From assembly GCA_040954595.2 (NCBI GenBank), contig CM082580.2, forward strand, positions 3,782,001 through 3,846,000: 64,000 nucleotides of DNA, written 5' to 3'. The stretch is from Balanoglossus misakiensis (lineage: Eukaryota; Hemichordata). The notes under the pieces are model-generated. The model worked only from the letters and a program-made list of their open reading frames with translations, had not been told where the DNA came from and did not search any database. Shown in pieces: positions 18,540-29,951 of the stretch (position 1 is the first letter of the stretch; the number at the start of each line of letters is the position of its first letter). Made by a program: the position numbers and the translations under genes.

Positions 18540-18612
18540 AGTGCGCATGCGCACTAGTCACGTGTGTCAACATTAGCCTGACTCACGTGACTTTCTGTCC
18601 GGACAGAAAGTC
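18540..18612. promoter_or_regulatory. Cluster of palindromes: NRF1-type site, two CACGTG E-boxes and a 24-bp perfect palindrome
   Basis: AGTGCGCATGCGCACT (18540-18555) is a perfect 16-bp palindrome containing TGCGCATGCGCA, the NRF1 consensus. CACGTG follows twice (about 18559-18564 and 18584-18589). GACTTTCTGTCCGGACAGAAAGTC (18589-18612), described here in two halves of 12, is a perfect 24-bp palindrome. Such clusters occur in promoters, but I see no gene start beside it. It could be a promoter of an unrecognised transcript, an enhancer, or a repeat end. Confidence 0.4.
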
Positions 18613-21600
18613 ATTCTTCACTCGTTATATTGTAAATTGTATGAGTTTATCAGCAGAGCTGGGGATGATGACTGTTCGATTCAGTATCAATTATCATCTA
18701 CTTTTAGAAATTATAGATGCCGTTTCAAACAAAATTTTGCCCCTACGAGAAATACTGTGGCTTTAAAGGTGACTGTGTGAAACACGTACTGCCTATAGAA
18801 ATCCCCAGGATACGTACTGTACTTGTCAGTTTCAATGTGTCCAGAGATTGTGTATCACATGTACCGGTAGTAAGTACCGGTAAAAGACATCGCCGTTCCC
18901 TACATCTGATTTTAATCAGATTGGGTAGCAATGTGCTACACACACGCTTGATGTCATGACCAACATTCCAACTTTGACTGCATTTTCTACATTGTCAGGC
19001 CAGTTTGAAGTTTTGTTAAACTGTAAGGCATATACTTTTTACCTATGTCTGTTTTATGGTAAAATTAGTTTCTTTGTGCCACAACATTTCAGAAAGCAAC
19101 AATTAATGTAATGCATTCAGCAAAGCTTCATTTAGTAGTACAGCAAAAGAATCATCAAATCAATTAAGTGTTTGCAATTTCATACTCGGATATATTTTAT
19201 CGTCTATACTTCAAGTGCAGACTTTTCTGAAGGTGAAACATCACGATCACTTGTCTTGTCATCATCTTGAAATATTTCATTAGTAGTTATGTGAAAGTTT
19301 TAAACCATGTTGAATTACATTTCTGGCAAGATGGCACTGGAAGAGTTGGAAGTTGGTTTTTATTTTTTCAAAATAAAATATAATACATTATCAGTTTCTG
19401 GTCTGGTCGATTGCTTGGGCATTCACACATATATCATTGAGAATTCTCCAGAGGTTTAAGAGGATGAATCTCTTTGGTGGCATAAACAACTTGTGGAAAT
19501 TTCTCCTCGATGTGCTAAATTAAATAGCCACCACTTTCAATTTGGTATCTGTGGACAACACTGTTGTGTGTATATGTTATTGAAGAGTGACTGCTCTTCC
19601 TCATACATGTAGAACTAAAACTACATGTGGACTTGCAACGCCTGAAAATAAAATCATTTTAAAATTTGCCCAAAGGTTTTAATTGACACAGTTGTCAAAC
19701 CGTCATTCTATCATAGACCTATACTGATTCTCTGTAAGCCCATCTTCACTAGACAAGCTATGCTGTAGTTTTCGGGCAGGGGGCCTCCTCAAACACTTCT
19801 TACATGTACTGTCATAATCACTAGCATTACAAATTTCCATTCAATTAAACCAAAGGGAAAAAATATTGTATATAACAAGCATAACACACGAAGATGTATT
19901 AAGTTGTCAGCAGTTTTATTACGTAGTGTACAAATTCTACACTCAGTTACATATCTGTCAGATAGGTGTACTGATATTACAAAGGTTTTTAACAGTTACA
20001 CAGCATTACAGTTTTCTGCATTACTTTTGTGACAAATACAAAAATCTGTCAACTAACAAACATACAGTACCCATAAATTACTTGCAACAGATTCTGCAGT
20101 TGGGTCAACATGGTTGTAGTGTGCAAGTCAAAATTATGTGGTTAAGATTTTGATACTACACTACAGGTGTTCAACTAACAGCACCTGTGATCATTGCTAT
20201 TAAAGTGAAGAACATTTCCCAGTTCAAAGCTTACATAGAATTTCAATTTGACATAACAGGGATTCTACATGAAAAAAGTTACAGCAGTATTAGTAATTTG
20301 AAACAGGAAAAACGATAAACCTGTACCAGAAATTTAGAACAGAGAATTCACTTGTGCCACTATTTGCAGTTCACAATTCAAAGTCAGTGACGTTTGCCAG
20401 ACGACAGGCGGTTAGCACAATTAAAGACATCACACAATTAATGTGACAATAGTGACATGAAAAGGCAAGGATGCAACGATGGGAAAGATTGCTGGTAAAA
20501 TCATATTAAAATCAAAATCTGTGAAATGTACATCGATATATCGCATTATAATTGGAGCTTTTACTAAAAACCACATAGACTACATAGGTGGGCTTGTCAA
20601 TGTTAAACTGTGTCAGTGTGAACACAACAGACATTAAGTGTGTGGATACATTCAGTTAATCAGAAACACCTCACATTAAATTCCCCATGAATGTTGACTA
20701 ACATATTAGTTTGTATTGCTAAGAGTGGAAGTTTGGCTATTTCATTAAGTCATATTTTATCAACAGTCATTGGTGAAATTATTTCAATGAACCGGCCACA
20801 TATGTACAAAACACAGCGTACTTGGATCCACAAATTATCAGATGCAAAAAAAAAGAAACTCTACAAAAACAATTCGATGGAATGGCCATAACTTGTATAC
20901 TCTTATCATAATTGGTATGGATATTTACAATATCTTTTTTAAGTCTCATGTGATAAATTATTCATTGCTATCCTACGTCTACAACTTGCTATCCTATGTC
21001 TCTCAATACCAGACAGTGTACTTGTACTGTACACAAACAACACACTTGTCAAAACAATTTTCTTATTGTCCTAGAAATGGAAACATTGCTTCTTAAACAG
21101 TCAATATGTTTGAGAATTTTTACATGAAGTATCGGTATGACTATGATAGTTTACGAACATGATCACAAAATTTACAATATTCTTTCAATTCCAAATTCAG
21201 AGACCCCGATTGATATGTGACAGGGAGAGCCTCAACATGTCACCTTGCTAAACCCTGAAATCAAGGCAGTATATTAAAGTATAGTGAAATGATCTACTGT
21301 AATAGATATATTGCGATTCAAAAAATTAAGACTTTTTGCCATTACAGACAAATATTATCGATAACGTTGGTGGCCAATTTCACAATGTCTAGTACATGTA
21401 TTTGCATACAGTCACAAAATATAAAACTTCCATCACATCACATGATAATCTTCCTTCTCTTAAATCATTTTTTCAAGCACTTAGTCTGAACAAAGAATAG
21501 AAGGTCTATATATACATATGTGAGTGTATTTATTCAGTCTCGCTACCTCAAATGTTACTCCAGTTTCATAAAATAGGAAAAGATATTTATCAGGGAATTA

Positions 21601-22576
21601 GTCAAATAAAATCAAATGCTACACAAGTCTTCCTGTATTTATTCACTGAAACTGGTATTAATTCCCATTGAGAAAAAAAATCAGCATTAGAATACTAGTA
21701 GTATGAGCGGACACCAAGACACGTATGACCTCATACCAACCGCACCAATGTAGAAGTACCAAAATGATAGAAGTACCGGTAATGTATCTCATCTTTGATC
21801 CAATATTTACAGCATGTATGTTATTTATCCATGGGCTCAGCTCCCTACCTGCTGAGTTCCTGGGTAAAATTTCGGCTGTTGATGAAGGAGAAGAATGAGA
21901 AGTGGTTAAACAAGGGAGCAGAGACATTTACGTGTGAATTTCTAGGCAAAAGAGTTGATAATAGCAATGAGACAGTGTTTTTGCTAAGATTGGGGATCAC
22001 CGATGCAGGATATGGGAACGCTGGTAACACTTCTGCTACCCATTAATTAATATGACTGAATTGATATACAAAGGGGAACTCCGGTAACATTTACCTGGGT
22101 ATACACGGCACCCTTGAATAACAGTGTATGGTGACTTTCCTTTCATTCAACTTTAGTGATTTCAATACTGTTTCACCATTTCAAAAGCAAACATTTGCAA
22201 ATGAAATTCATTCTCGGAAATGTTCATTATGCAATATTCTGTATATCACAGTTATTGCAACCAAGTGTTTTAGATTCTTCAGGAAGCTTGGGTATCTTAT
22301 CTGTAGAATCTGTAGACTTGTACCGTGTCTTTTCCCTTCAATCAAACTAGAATAAGTCTTTTAGAATTTAAAAGATTTCTGATAACCACGTATATGCCTT
22401 CAAGTCGGCTTTTTCACTTTGATCTGTTCAGTGAAACCACGAACAGCTAGCTTGCAAAAATTTAATAATCACTGGGACACAAAGAAAGTCCTAGCTATTT
22501 TGAATTTCATAGTAAAGACAAGACTATCAGAGTAAGTTACAGGACCACTCCATTTGTAAACCATCACAAATTATGT

Positions 22577-25500
22577 TTAGTTGCTCATAACTAACTTCAT
22601 TACCTCTACTTGATTTTCTGTCGTTGGAGTTGTGTCATTAGAACTAACAGGGCTATCGGACTCATCATCATCGTCATCATCATCATCATCATTATCATCA
22701 TCATCTTCTCCAGAAGAATCTTGATCAACCAGTGATTCTGAGAAATAAAAAATACAAATTAAAGATAACAGCCAAGCATCAACACATAAATTACCGGTAC
22801 ACTTTCTTAAATTTCAGTGAAACTTACAATACTATGACAAAAAATTTAAGAAAGTGATAACTCATAAACCCATGCCATCCGTATTACGGTATACCAAGTT
22901 CTGACCAACAAAACTACAAGCATGAATCGCAACTCTGTATAATAAGAGAAACATATCAACACACTCATTTTAATCACGGTGGGTGATTATAATCAACATT
23001 GGCAAAATATCCATTGTGTCTCCATTCTACTGCTGCTAATCTCTTTGCACAGCATGCATGAAATTTTACTTCAAAGTTTCTTGGTGAAAATAAAACTTCA
23101 GACAATGAGCAAGACCTTTACCTACCTGGGTTATAGTTGCCATCATCAGCATTTGCTTTGCCACTTGACAGAAGTTCATAACACTTGTCACACACTCTCA
23201 TTGGTTTGGAGGATTGCGTTGGAAGTAGAAATTTCTTGGATGAACATGGTCCACACACCACTATTCCACACTTCCTGCAGTGATGCTGATGAGAGATAAA
23301 CAACCATCATATATTCATTTAGTGTTAAAGGTTTAACAAGGCCTATTTCAAATGTTTACTCTACACAGTCTGCAGTCAAATAAGGTAGACGACTACCCAG
23401 ATGCAGTGCGTGGTTATCACATTCCATACAACCTTACATGTAGAATTTTTGAGAAAACAGTGTTACAATTAATTTTGAAATTTTCTTGAAATTTTCCCAA
23501 AAGGTGCAATCCAAATCAATATGAAGCTGCCTGGTAGTCTTTTAGAATGTGATTTTTATTTTTCATGTCCAGCAAGCATGCTTAAACATGTTGCATGTAA
23601 GACTGGTATACAGACGATATCAATTATGGAATTGTTGTCACAATATAATCTTGTAATGTGTAGTGGATTGGCAAGTTCAAATTTCTAAATCATGTTTTTA
23701 GTTTCAAAGAAATACGTGCAAAGAATTGCTAAAATAAAATATATGACAAGAAAAACCAAAAATATACAAAATCAGAGAGAGAGATGCTATCTACCTTTCT
23801 GTTCAACGTGGTAAACTTGGACTTGTTACAAAGCATACAGACTGGTGCATCAGAATCTGGAACCCATACTGGTGAATGATCAGTAACCGCCTTTTTGTCA
23901 CCTGTAGAGGGCGGAAGAGAATGTCATGAAAAAATACAACACTAATATATTAAGTCATCTAGTCTGTCTGACGGCTACATTGATAGTTTCAGCTGTCATT
24001 AACATGGCTATCAGTATCGTGTATATGATAAAGACTCAGGTTGAGAACTTATTCAGAAAGAAAAAATGTTACAGGTCCAAATATACAAGAAATTACTTTG
24101 TGATAAACAAGGCAAAATGTGCCAGTAACATGTACATTTTTGGTGGATATTGAAGTCTCAATCAAAATAAATGTTGATACGCAGCTTAAATTTTTATTAT
24201 CATACTTACTTCTTGCAAGTAGATCTGATATACACTTGTTGATGTGAGCCATCCATTCTGACTTCTCTGTGGCTGTAGCTGCATATACGGCAAATGACTT
24301 GGTAGCACTGATTACCTGCCATCCATTGCGAAGATCTGGAAAGACACAATAAAACTCAGTTTACTTCAAAATTAAAGGCAACTTTCATGACCCCTGAGTG
24401 ACCTTATACCCTGGGATTTTGTCGGGATGACATCATACATCACTCAATATTATGAACAACATTCGCCCTTTTGTAACAGACAAATCTTAATTTTGTTTAT
24501 TCTTGGGTGAGTAAGAGTGTACAAATTCAATAGTATGACATAATTTGACATAATTTTAACATTTTTGTTTCACTGATAACACCCAAAGAGCACCGACTTG
24601 TACAATAGGAGTCAGATGATCTGAAGATTTGTATAGTATCAACTGTGCAATAATACCTTACCTCCATCATCTTCTAGGGATTTCAATCTAACTGTCTCAA
24701 GTGGGATAATATGTTGCTTATTATACTGAAAAAGAAATCAAACATTGAAACCGTCAGTTGATAAAGCTAGGTTAACCAGAGTCAGTATTATAAATGTCAA
24801 CACCGAGCCAGTACACCTATAATATGCAATTCAAAATGGCAACGGTCTAACTGAACTGGTGGACAACAAGATCTGTGAAAATATGACTGATTCATATACT
24901 CATCCTGTTTATCCGAAGGAAGTTATAGAAGTGGATGTGAAGCCAAGGTCATGCTGGCAATACTCTGATTACCCTACCTAACAGCCCTGGCATTGAACTC
25001 ATAATAAAATCTCAAGTTGGACAGATCTACCGCAATTCTCGATAAATAGTGAATGAAAAATGGCTATCTTACACAGTGCAGTATTTGGTATGACATGCCA
25101 AGACACTTTACCGATTAGAAAGATCATGCACAAAATAAATATACACACTAAAATGGGGCGTTTGTATCATTGTACTACTACTAATATGATAGTCTTGAAA
25201 AGAGGAAGGCCAACATACTATCATACACTGAATTGTTTTGGCTTAGATATCAAGTGCTGGTAATACATATACATGGTTCAGGGGTTGGAAGTAAGTATAA
25301 GGGCTATGTAATTTGAAACTTAGTTCAAACACTACACTCGTGTCATTATGTGTAAGGTTACATCCTACACTTGTCTTATTTATGCTGCCGGAAACTGAAT
25401 TACCAAAGTACCACTGTAACAACAAACATCTGCTGAATTTGCTGAATTTCGTTATTTAAATTTACAGTTTCAAAAGAAATGTGTGAATTCTGTAATCTTT

Positions 25501-28424
25501 ATGGAGAATTCTATGTGAACATTGTCATCATAGACTGAATGCAAGTTTGACAAATCTCAACTCCTTTCATGCCAACAGGTATAATCAATCATATAAAAAT
25601 GATAGATTCCACTCACCTTCTTTTTGTTAATTATAATGTTTCCATAGACAAGAATGTCATTAAATAGAAAGAACTGCCTTGGCTTGGGCTTCTTCCTGCA
25701 AAGCTTTGTGAGAACTCCTTCTCCTACAAGTACTCTCCCTGGTACTCGCAGAGGCTGCAAAAATACAATATCACATACAGTCAAATATTGGTAAATTGAT
25801 TAGCAATGAATCCATAAGAGAAAAACTGTGGATGCCTCCATAATTATAGAATACTACCTGTGGTTACACTTTTTATAACAGGAACATTCACCTTAGAGGA
25901 GATAATCACAATAATGTCCCTAAAAAGTACTGCAAAGTGACACAAAACCTTGACTTTTTGAGTTCTTTTAGTTTCAGTGAAAATGCAAAAGTCTAGAGTT
26001 TCGCAAGGACATTATATGCGAGTAATTTACTCACCTGTCCTGAACTCCCAAAGCAGGCTTCTACATTGGCAACACGCCTTGAATTGGCTTCACTATTCAC
26101 TGCAAAGTAAATAAACACATTAATATTCAAAGTACCGCTCCATAGTTGCTAGGGATTCCTTTTGAAATTTATCTCAGTTTTTGTTTCATCCAGAATACAT
26201 TCCTGATCATAAACAAACATTTCAGCATCTTTGTAATAAATCAACCAAATCTGAACAGATGAAACTATTAAGGATGATTTATATGTACATCAAATGCTGA
26301 GATAAATGAAATACTGGTACTAAATTTCACACCTCTAAGAAAGAATTTGAAAAATGTTCATCGTCTGTTTCCCTCAAGTATTCTCCCAGCTCAAAGGAGT
26401 CATTATCAAATGCATGAATTGCAAATACAACAGTGGGACAAGGATGAAAATAACGTGGCCAAATAAAAGCATGATACACCCCTTGAGATTACTAAGTCAA
26501 CATTTAAGATGGTTAGGTAAATCATGGATAGAGATAAAAAAAATATTAAATGTCAAAAAATATTTACTATAATATTGCCATTGTCAATTCCCACCAATCA
26601 TTGTTTACCCACTAACCTGCCAAGATAGTATAAAATTAACCCCGTAAAATGTACCAAATCCTAGTGATTAACACACACTTGGCAGCCTAACAGGCCTGGG
26701 TGCCAGGATTCTAGGCACCCTGGAAATCAAACCAGTTTCAACTGACTTGGCAGCGTTATGGTTAAAATTGGGCACAACAAAAAACACAGCTGTCAATGAA
26801 TGTTGGCGAATGTATAACAGAATATTTCAAACAATCATGTTATTTGCCTCAAAACATTTTCCTATCAAGATATGACTTCTTTAACGTGAATGTTTTAAAT
26901 TCTATACAAAATATGATAGGACAGACCTGTTTGACCATTGACATGTCTATGGTTTGATATATTTGACTTGATTGATATTAATCTTTTTGATAAATATGTG
27001 AATATAGCTTAGAATTTTGTTATCACACGCACAGGTGAATGATTAAAATGCCCATTTAAAATTCAAAAATCCCAGAAATTTTGTTCAAAAAGACATGGGT
27101 TTCAAAGAGAAAATATACACAATCAATTCTGGTTACTCATATTTAATGCTGCACACGTCTTGTGCCAATGAATGTTGGCGAATGTATAACAGAATATTTC
27201 AAACAATCATGTTATTTGCCTCAAAACATTTTCCTATCAAGATATGACTTCTTTAACGTGAATGTTTTAAATTCTATACAAAATATGATAGGACAGACCT
27301 GTTTGACCATTGACATGTCTATGGTTTGATATATTTGACTTGATTGATATTAATCTTTTTGATAAATATGTGAATATAGCTTAGAATTTTGTTATCACAC
27401 GCACAGGTGAATGATTAAAATGCCCATTTAAAATTCAAAAATCCCAGAAATTTTGTTCAAAAAGACATGGGTTTCAAAGAGAAAATATACACAATCAATT
27501 CTGGTTACTCATATTTAATGCTGCACACGTCTTGTGCCAATGATTTGTTGACAATTATTCCATGTTACCTCTCTTGCTAGCTGCAATGATTTTAGCGGGT
27601 GCTGCTAGGTTGATGAAGATGTCGTTCGCAGCAGTGCGACATCGTCAACGACATAGCAGCACCCGCTACAATCATTGCAGCTTTTCTCTTGTCTGATCCA
27701 TGGAGGAGTTACAAGAAGCCAAGCCCACTATGCACTATCCAAGCAAAGCTGCCAAAACTATTAGGTGACAGTGTCCGCGGTTGATGTTTTTCTTGTCAAT
27801 TAACAACACACCCATGGGCCAGGTGCTTGTCACCTTTACCTTCAATGCAATTCAAATTCGGTCAGAGAAAAAGGAAGTACGACTACGTGCGTACATTTTA
27901 AAGAATGGTACGGAAAATCATGGATATGGAGATAAACGATTATTAAACGTCAAATACGTCAGAAATCGTTCATTTCCATTGGCCATTTCCGCCAATCACT
28001 GTTTACCTAATGACCTGACACGAATTAGGTATAACATTAATTAAAATTGGGCAAAACAAAAAATACAGCCGTCAATGAACGTTGGCGAATGAACCGTTGA
28101 ATATCTTCAAACAATCGTCATATTATTTGCCTCGACACGTTGACGAATTAAACGATACTTACTATTACTACGTAGTATGCAGCATTTATAGCAAGAGGTA
28201 ATAAAAGTCAAACTTGTATTTTGTATCATGTATATAACACAGCCTGCGGATAGGTCTTCGCATTTTGTATTAGGGCACGGATAAAACGCGGAACTTTTAA
28301 GATGGGTATAACAAACACAGTGGCAAATGGGTAAAATTCACTATCTCAGATTGTCACTCCATAAGCGGACAGCAGAGACAGAACAACTATACAAGCCCGA
28401 AAACTTACCTAGCCTATCCACCAT
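22577..28424 (-). CDS. PLEKHF2: Phafin-type protein, PH + FYVE domains (PLEKHF2-like)
   Basis: Eight exons in order: 28409-28424, 26035-26099, 25617-25754, 24662-24725, 24210-24335, 23795-23901, 23126-23285, 22577-22737. They total 837 nt (278 residues). Phases agree at every border. The PH domain is about residues 35-130 (GEGVLTKLCRKKPK, RQFFLFNDILVYGN, SEWMAHINKC). The FYVE zinc finger is about 150-220, with the RKHHCRKCG phosphoinositide-binding motif, VVCGPCSSKKFLLP and RVCDKCYELL. Phafins bind PI3P on endosomes and lysosomes and act in endosome fusion, autophagy and apoptosis. The tail has an Asp run, as in vertebrate PLEKHF2. I chose a stop reached by reading through a possible GTAATG donor at 22603; a tiny extra exon at 21240-21254 is an alternative end. 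PLEKHF1 and PLEKHF2 are vertebrate duplicates, so the single gene here may be co-orthologous to both. Confidence 0.93.
26794..27537. repeat. Perfect tandem duplication, 372-bp unit x 2
   Basis: Units 26794-27165 and 27166-27537 appear identical over their whole length, for example AATGTTGGCGAATGTATAAC at 26799 and 27171. The lack of any difference means a recent duplication or an assembly artefact. It lies in the large first intron of the phafin gene. A diverged relative of the unit start and the preceding sequence occurs at about 27870-28140. Confidence 0.9.
27579..27682. repeat. ~104-bp hairpin element, AGCTGCAATGATT ends, copy 1
   Basis: Arms AGCTGCAATGATTTTAGCGG and the complement of AGCTGCAATGATTGTAGCGG enclose GGTGCTGCT and its partner. 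A second copy lies at 35629-35714 with a different centre. Both are non-coding. This copy is in the first phafin intron. Confidence 0.75.
27800..28145. repeat. Diverged copy of sequence at ~26430-26860
   Basis: Blocks such as AAATCATGGATA, CACCAATCATTGTTTACC / CGCCAATCACTGTTTACC and AAAATTGGGCA(A/C)AACAAAAAA recur in the same order in both stretches, followed by the start of the 372-bp unit (GTCAATGAA(T/C)GTTGGCGAATG). Both are in the phafin intron 1, so an older, larger duplication preceded the perfect one. Confidence 0.6.
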
Positions 28425-28751
28425 CTTGAATTTTGCTAGGGGTGTTTAAGTCACGTGATCACAGCGAACGATATCCTGAAAAACGTGAACGATTGGAACT
28501 GATCACCTGATATTTACGACACCATAAATTTTTTTGCAAGTATTAATAAAAAACCCTGGTGTGACTTGTTTTGAAGGGCCGTAAGTTTGCCAAAAAACAC
28601 CACACATCACTTTGGTTTGGATGACATCATCTTGACCGCATGGAATGTTGGGAGTTTGATCACATGATATATTTCTCCGAGAGCTGGCTTCCGCTATCTG
28701 CTGAGTGCCTTTCAAACTGATAATACAAGAAATAATTGTGTTTTCGGTAAT
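28425..28751. promoter_or_regulatory. Putative bidirectional promoter, phafin (-) / RNASEK (+)
   Basis: 327 bp separate the start codons of two divergent genes. TCACGTGA at 28451-28458 is a palindromic E-box within AAGTCACGTGATC, close to the CLEAR motif bound by TFEB/MITF proteins at lysosomal genes. Its place between two endolysosome-related genes makes that plausible, but binding is inference. Confidence 0.6.
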
Positions 28752-29951
28752 ATGGCGATTCTGATACCAGGAATATGCGGCCCAAGGGCTTCAGTGTGTT
28801 GCTTTTTGACAAGTATCTGGGGAATTATTATGCTGGTAAGTTCTCTTGGGTTGTAATCGGCGCTGCAGTGAGTACTGGCAGCTCAATCGTATTCGTAATC
28901 ATGGGATCAGTTCAATTTATTTGTGTTCGGTCGTGATATGAAATCATTTATTTCGTTCACCCATGTCTTGTAAACCGTGACCTAAAAGATTATACATTGT
29001 ACATCGCTGTTTATATAGAATCATTAACCTGCCGAAGGTAGGCACTAAACAGCCAAGGTAGTCCTTCATGTAATTTGTAATGGTACATTATACCCAGTGC
29101 ACAATTTTTGTATGGATTCATCGATGGGTCTGTTTTCTATTTTTAGAAAGACGTGTTAATTTCAGTGTATATTAAGGGTATAATGAACGAGGCTCGAAAA
29201 ATACCGAAAGCCCAGTATTTCAATAAATATGGTAATAGTATGTAAAGCACTAGTATCTGATCATGATGACATCCAAAGTGTATGTATACCCACATAGATT
29301 AACCATTACATGGACTTCGATTAGTAATATTTGGGAATGCACTCAAAACTGAACTGTGACCATACTGACATTTACAGACATGTTTCTCAGTGCCACAATA
29401 TTCAGTTCCAGTCACTGTTTAGTTATATAACTACCCCATGATACCTGTATTCCTATTTTACAGAGAAACCTCCTACTGGAGTATTTTGCTTGCGAGAACA
29501 TTGATTTGTGTCGCCCATTTTATTTTGTATACCCAAAACTCAACTTGTCAGTTGTACCATTTGTCGGAGGATCTATAATGTGGTGTTCCTAGAAGGGATT
29601 TTAGACAAAAATCACTGCAAAACTACATATACTTTTACCAAGCGGAGAAAAGCCTTGAAATATCAACCAGTCTATTTCTCCGATTGCCACTTTTTTGTTT
29701 TCCTGTTTGAATATATAATATTCAATTTTGTTTTCCAGATCGTCATGGGAATTTGCCTGCGGTTCAATGCATTGGCTTTCATTGAAGATTTAACACTTCC
29801 CCCGCCAGAGAGCTACACTCCTGACACCCTGACTGATGTGTATAGACAAGCATCAACTAACTGTTTCATAGCTGCCGGAATCTACGTTCTATTCATGGTC
29901 TTTTCAATGTGGCAAAGGAGGGAATATAACAAAGCTGAGTTCAGGATTTGA
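28752..29951 (+). CDS. RNASEK: Ribonuclease kappa (V-ATPase-associated membrane protein)
   Basis: Two exons, 28752-28835 and 29739-29951, joined in phase 0 (CTG|GTAAGT, TTTCCAG|ATC), encode 98 residues, equal to the short human form. The N-terminus CGPRASVCCFLTSIWGIIML forms the first membrane segment; NCFIAAGIYVLFMVFSMW forms the second; the conserved NCFIAAG is typical of the family. RNASEK was first described as an endoribonuclease and is now known as a component or partner of the V-ATPase required for acid-dependent virus entry. The ATG follows the shared promoter with phafin. The 3' UTR probably runs to AATAAA near 31011. Confidence 0.93.

Larger units (their letters stand above)
17151..22576. 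other. Non-coding region between VHL and phafin (3' ends converge)
   Basis: No ORF here looks like part of a known protein. The stretch contains the VHL 3' UTR, a 735-bp TTAA-flanked repeat (17421-18156), a cluster of palindromic motifs (18540-18612), AT-rich DNA and the presumed long 3' UTR of phafin on the minus strand. Short open frames (for example around 18178-18528) show no family signature. Confidence 0.5.

Noticed and set aside
21240-21254. Possible tiny last exon of phafin (GLAR-stop)
   Set aside because: It needs an intron from 22603 using GTAATG; reading straight through reaches a stop at 22577, which is simpler. Kept only as an alternative.
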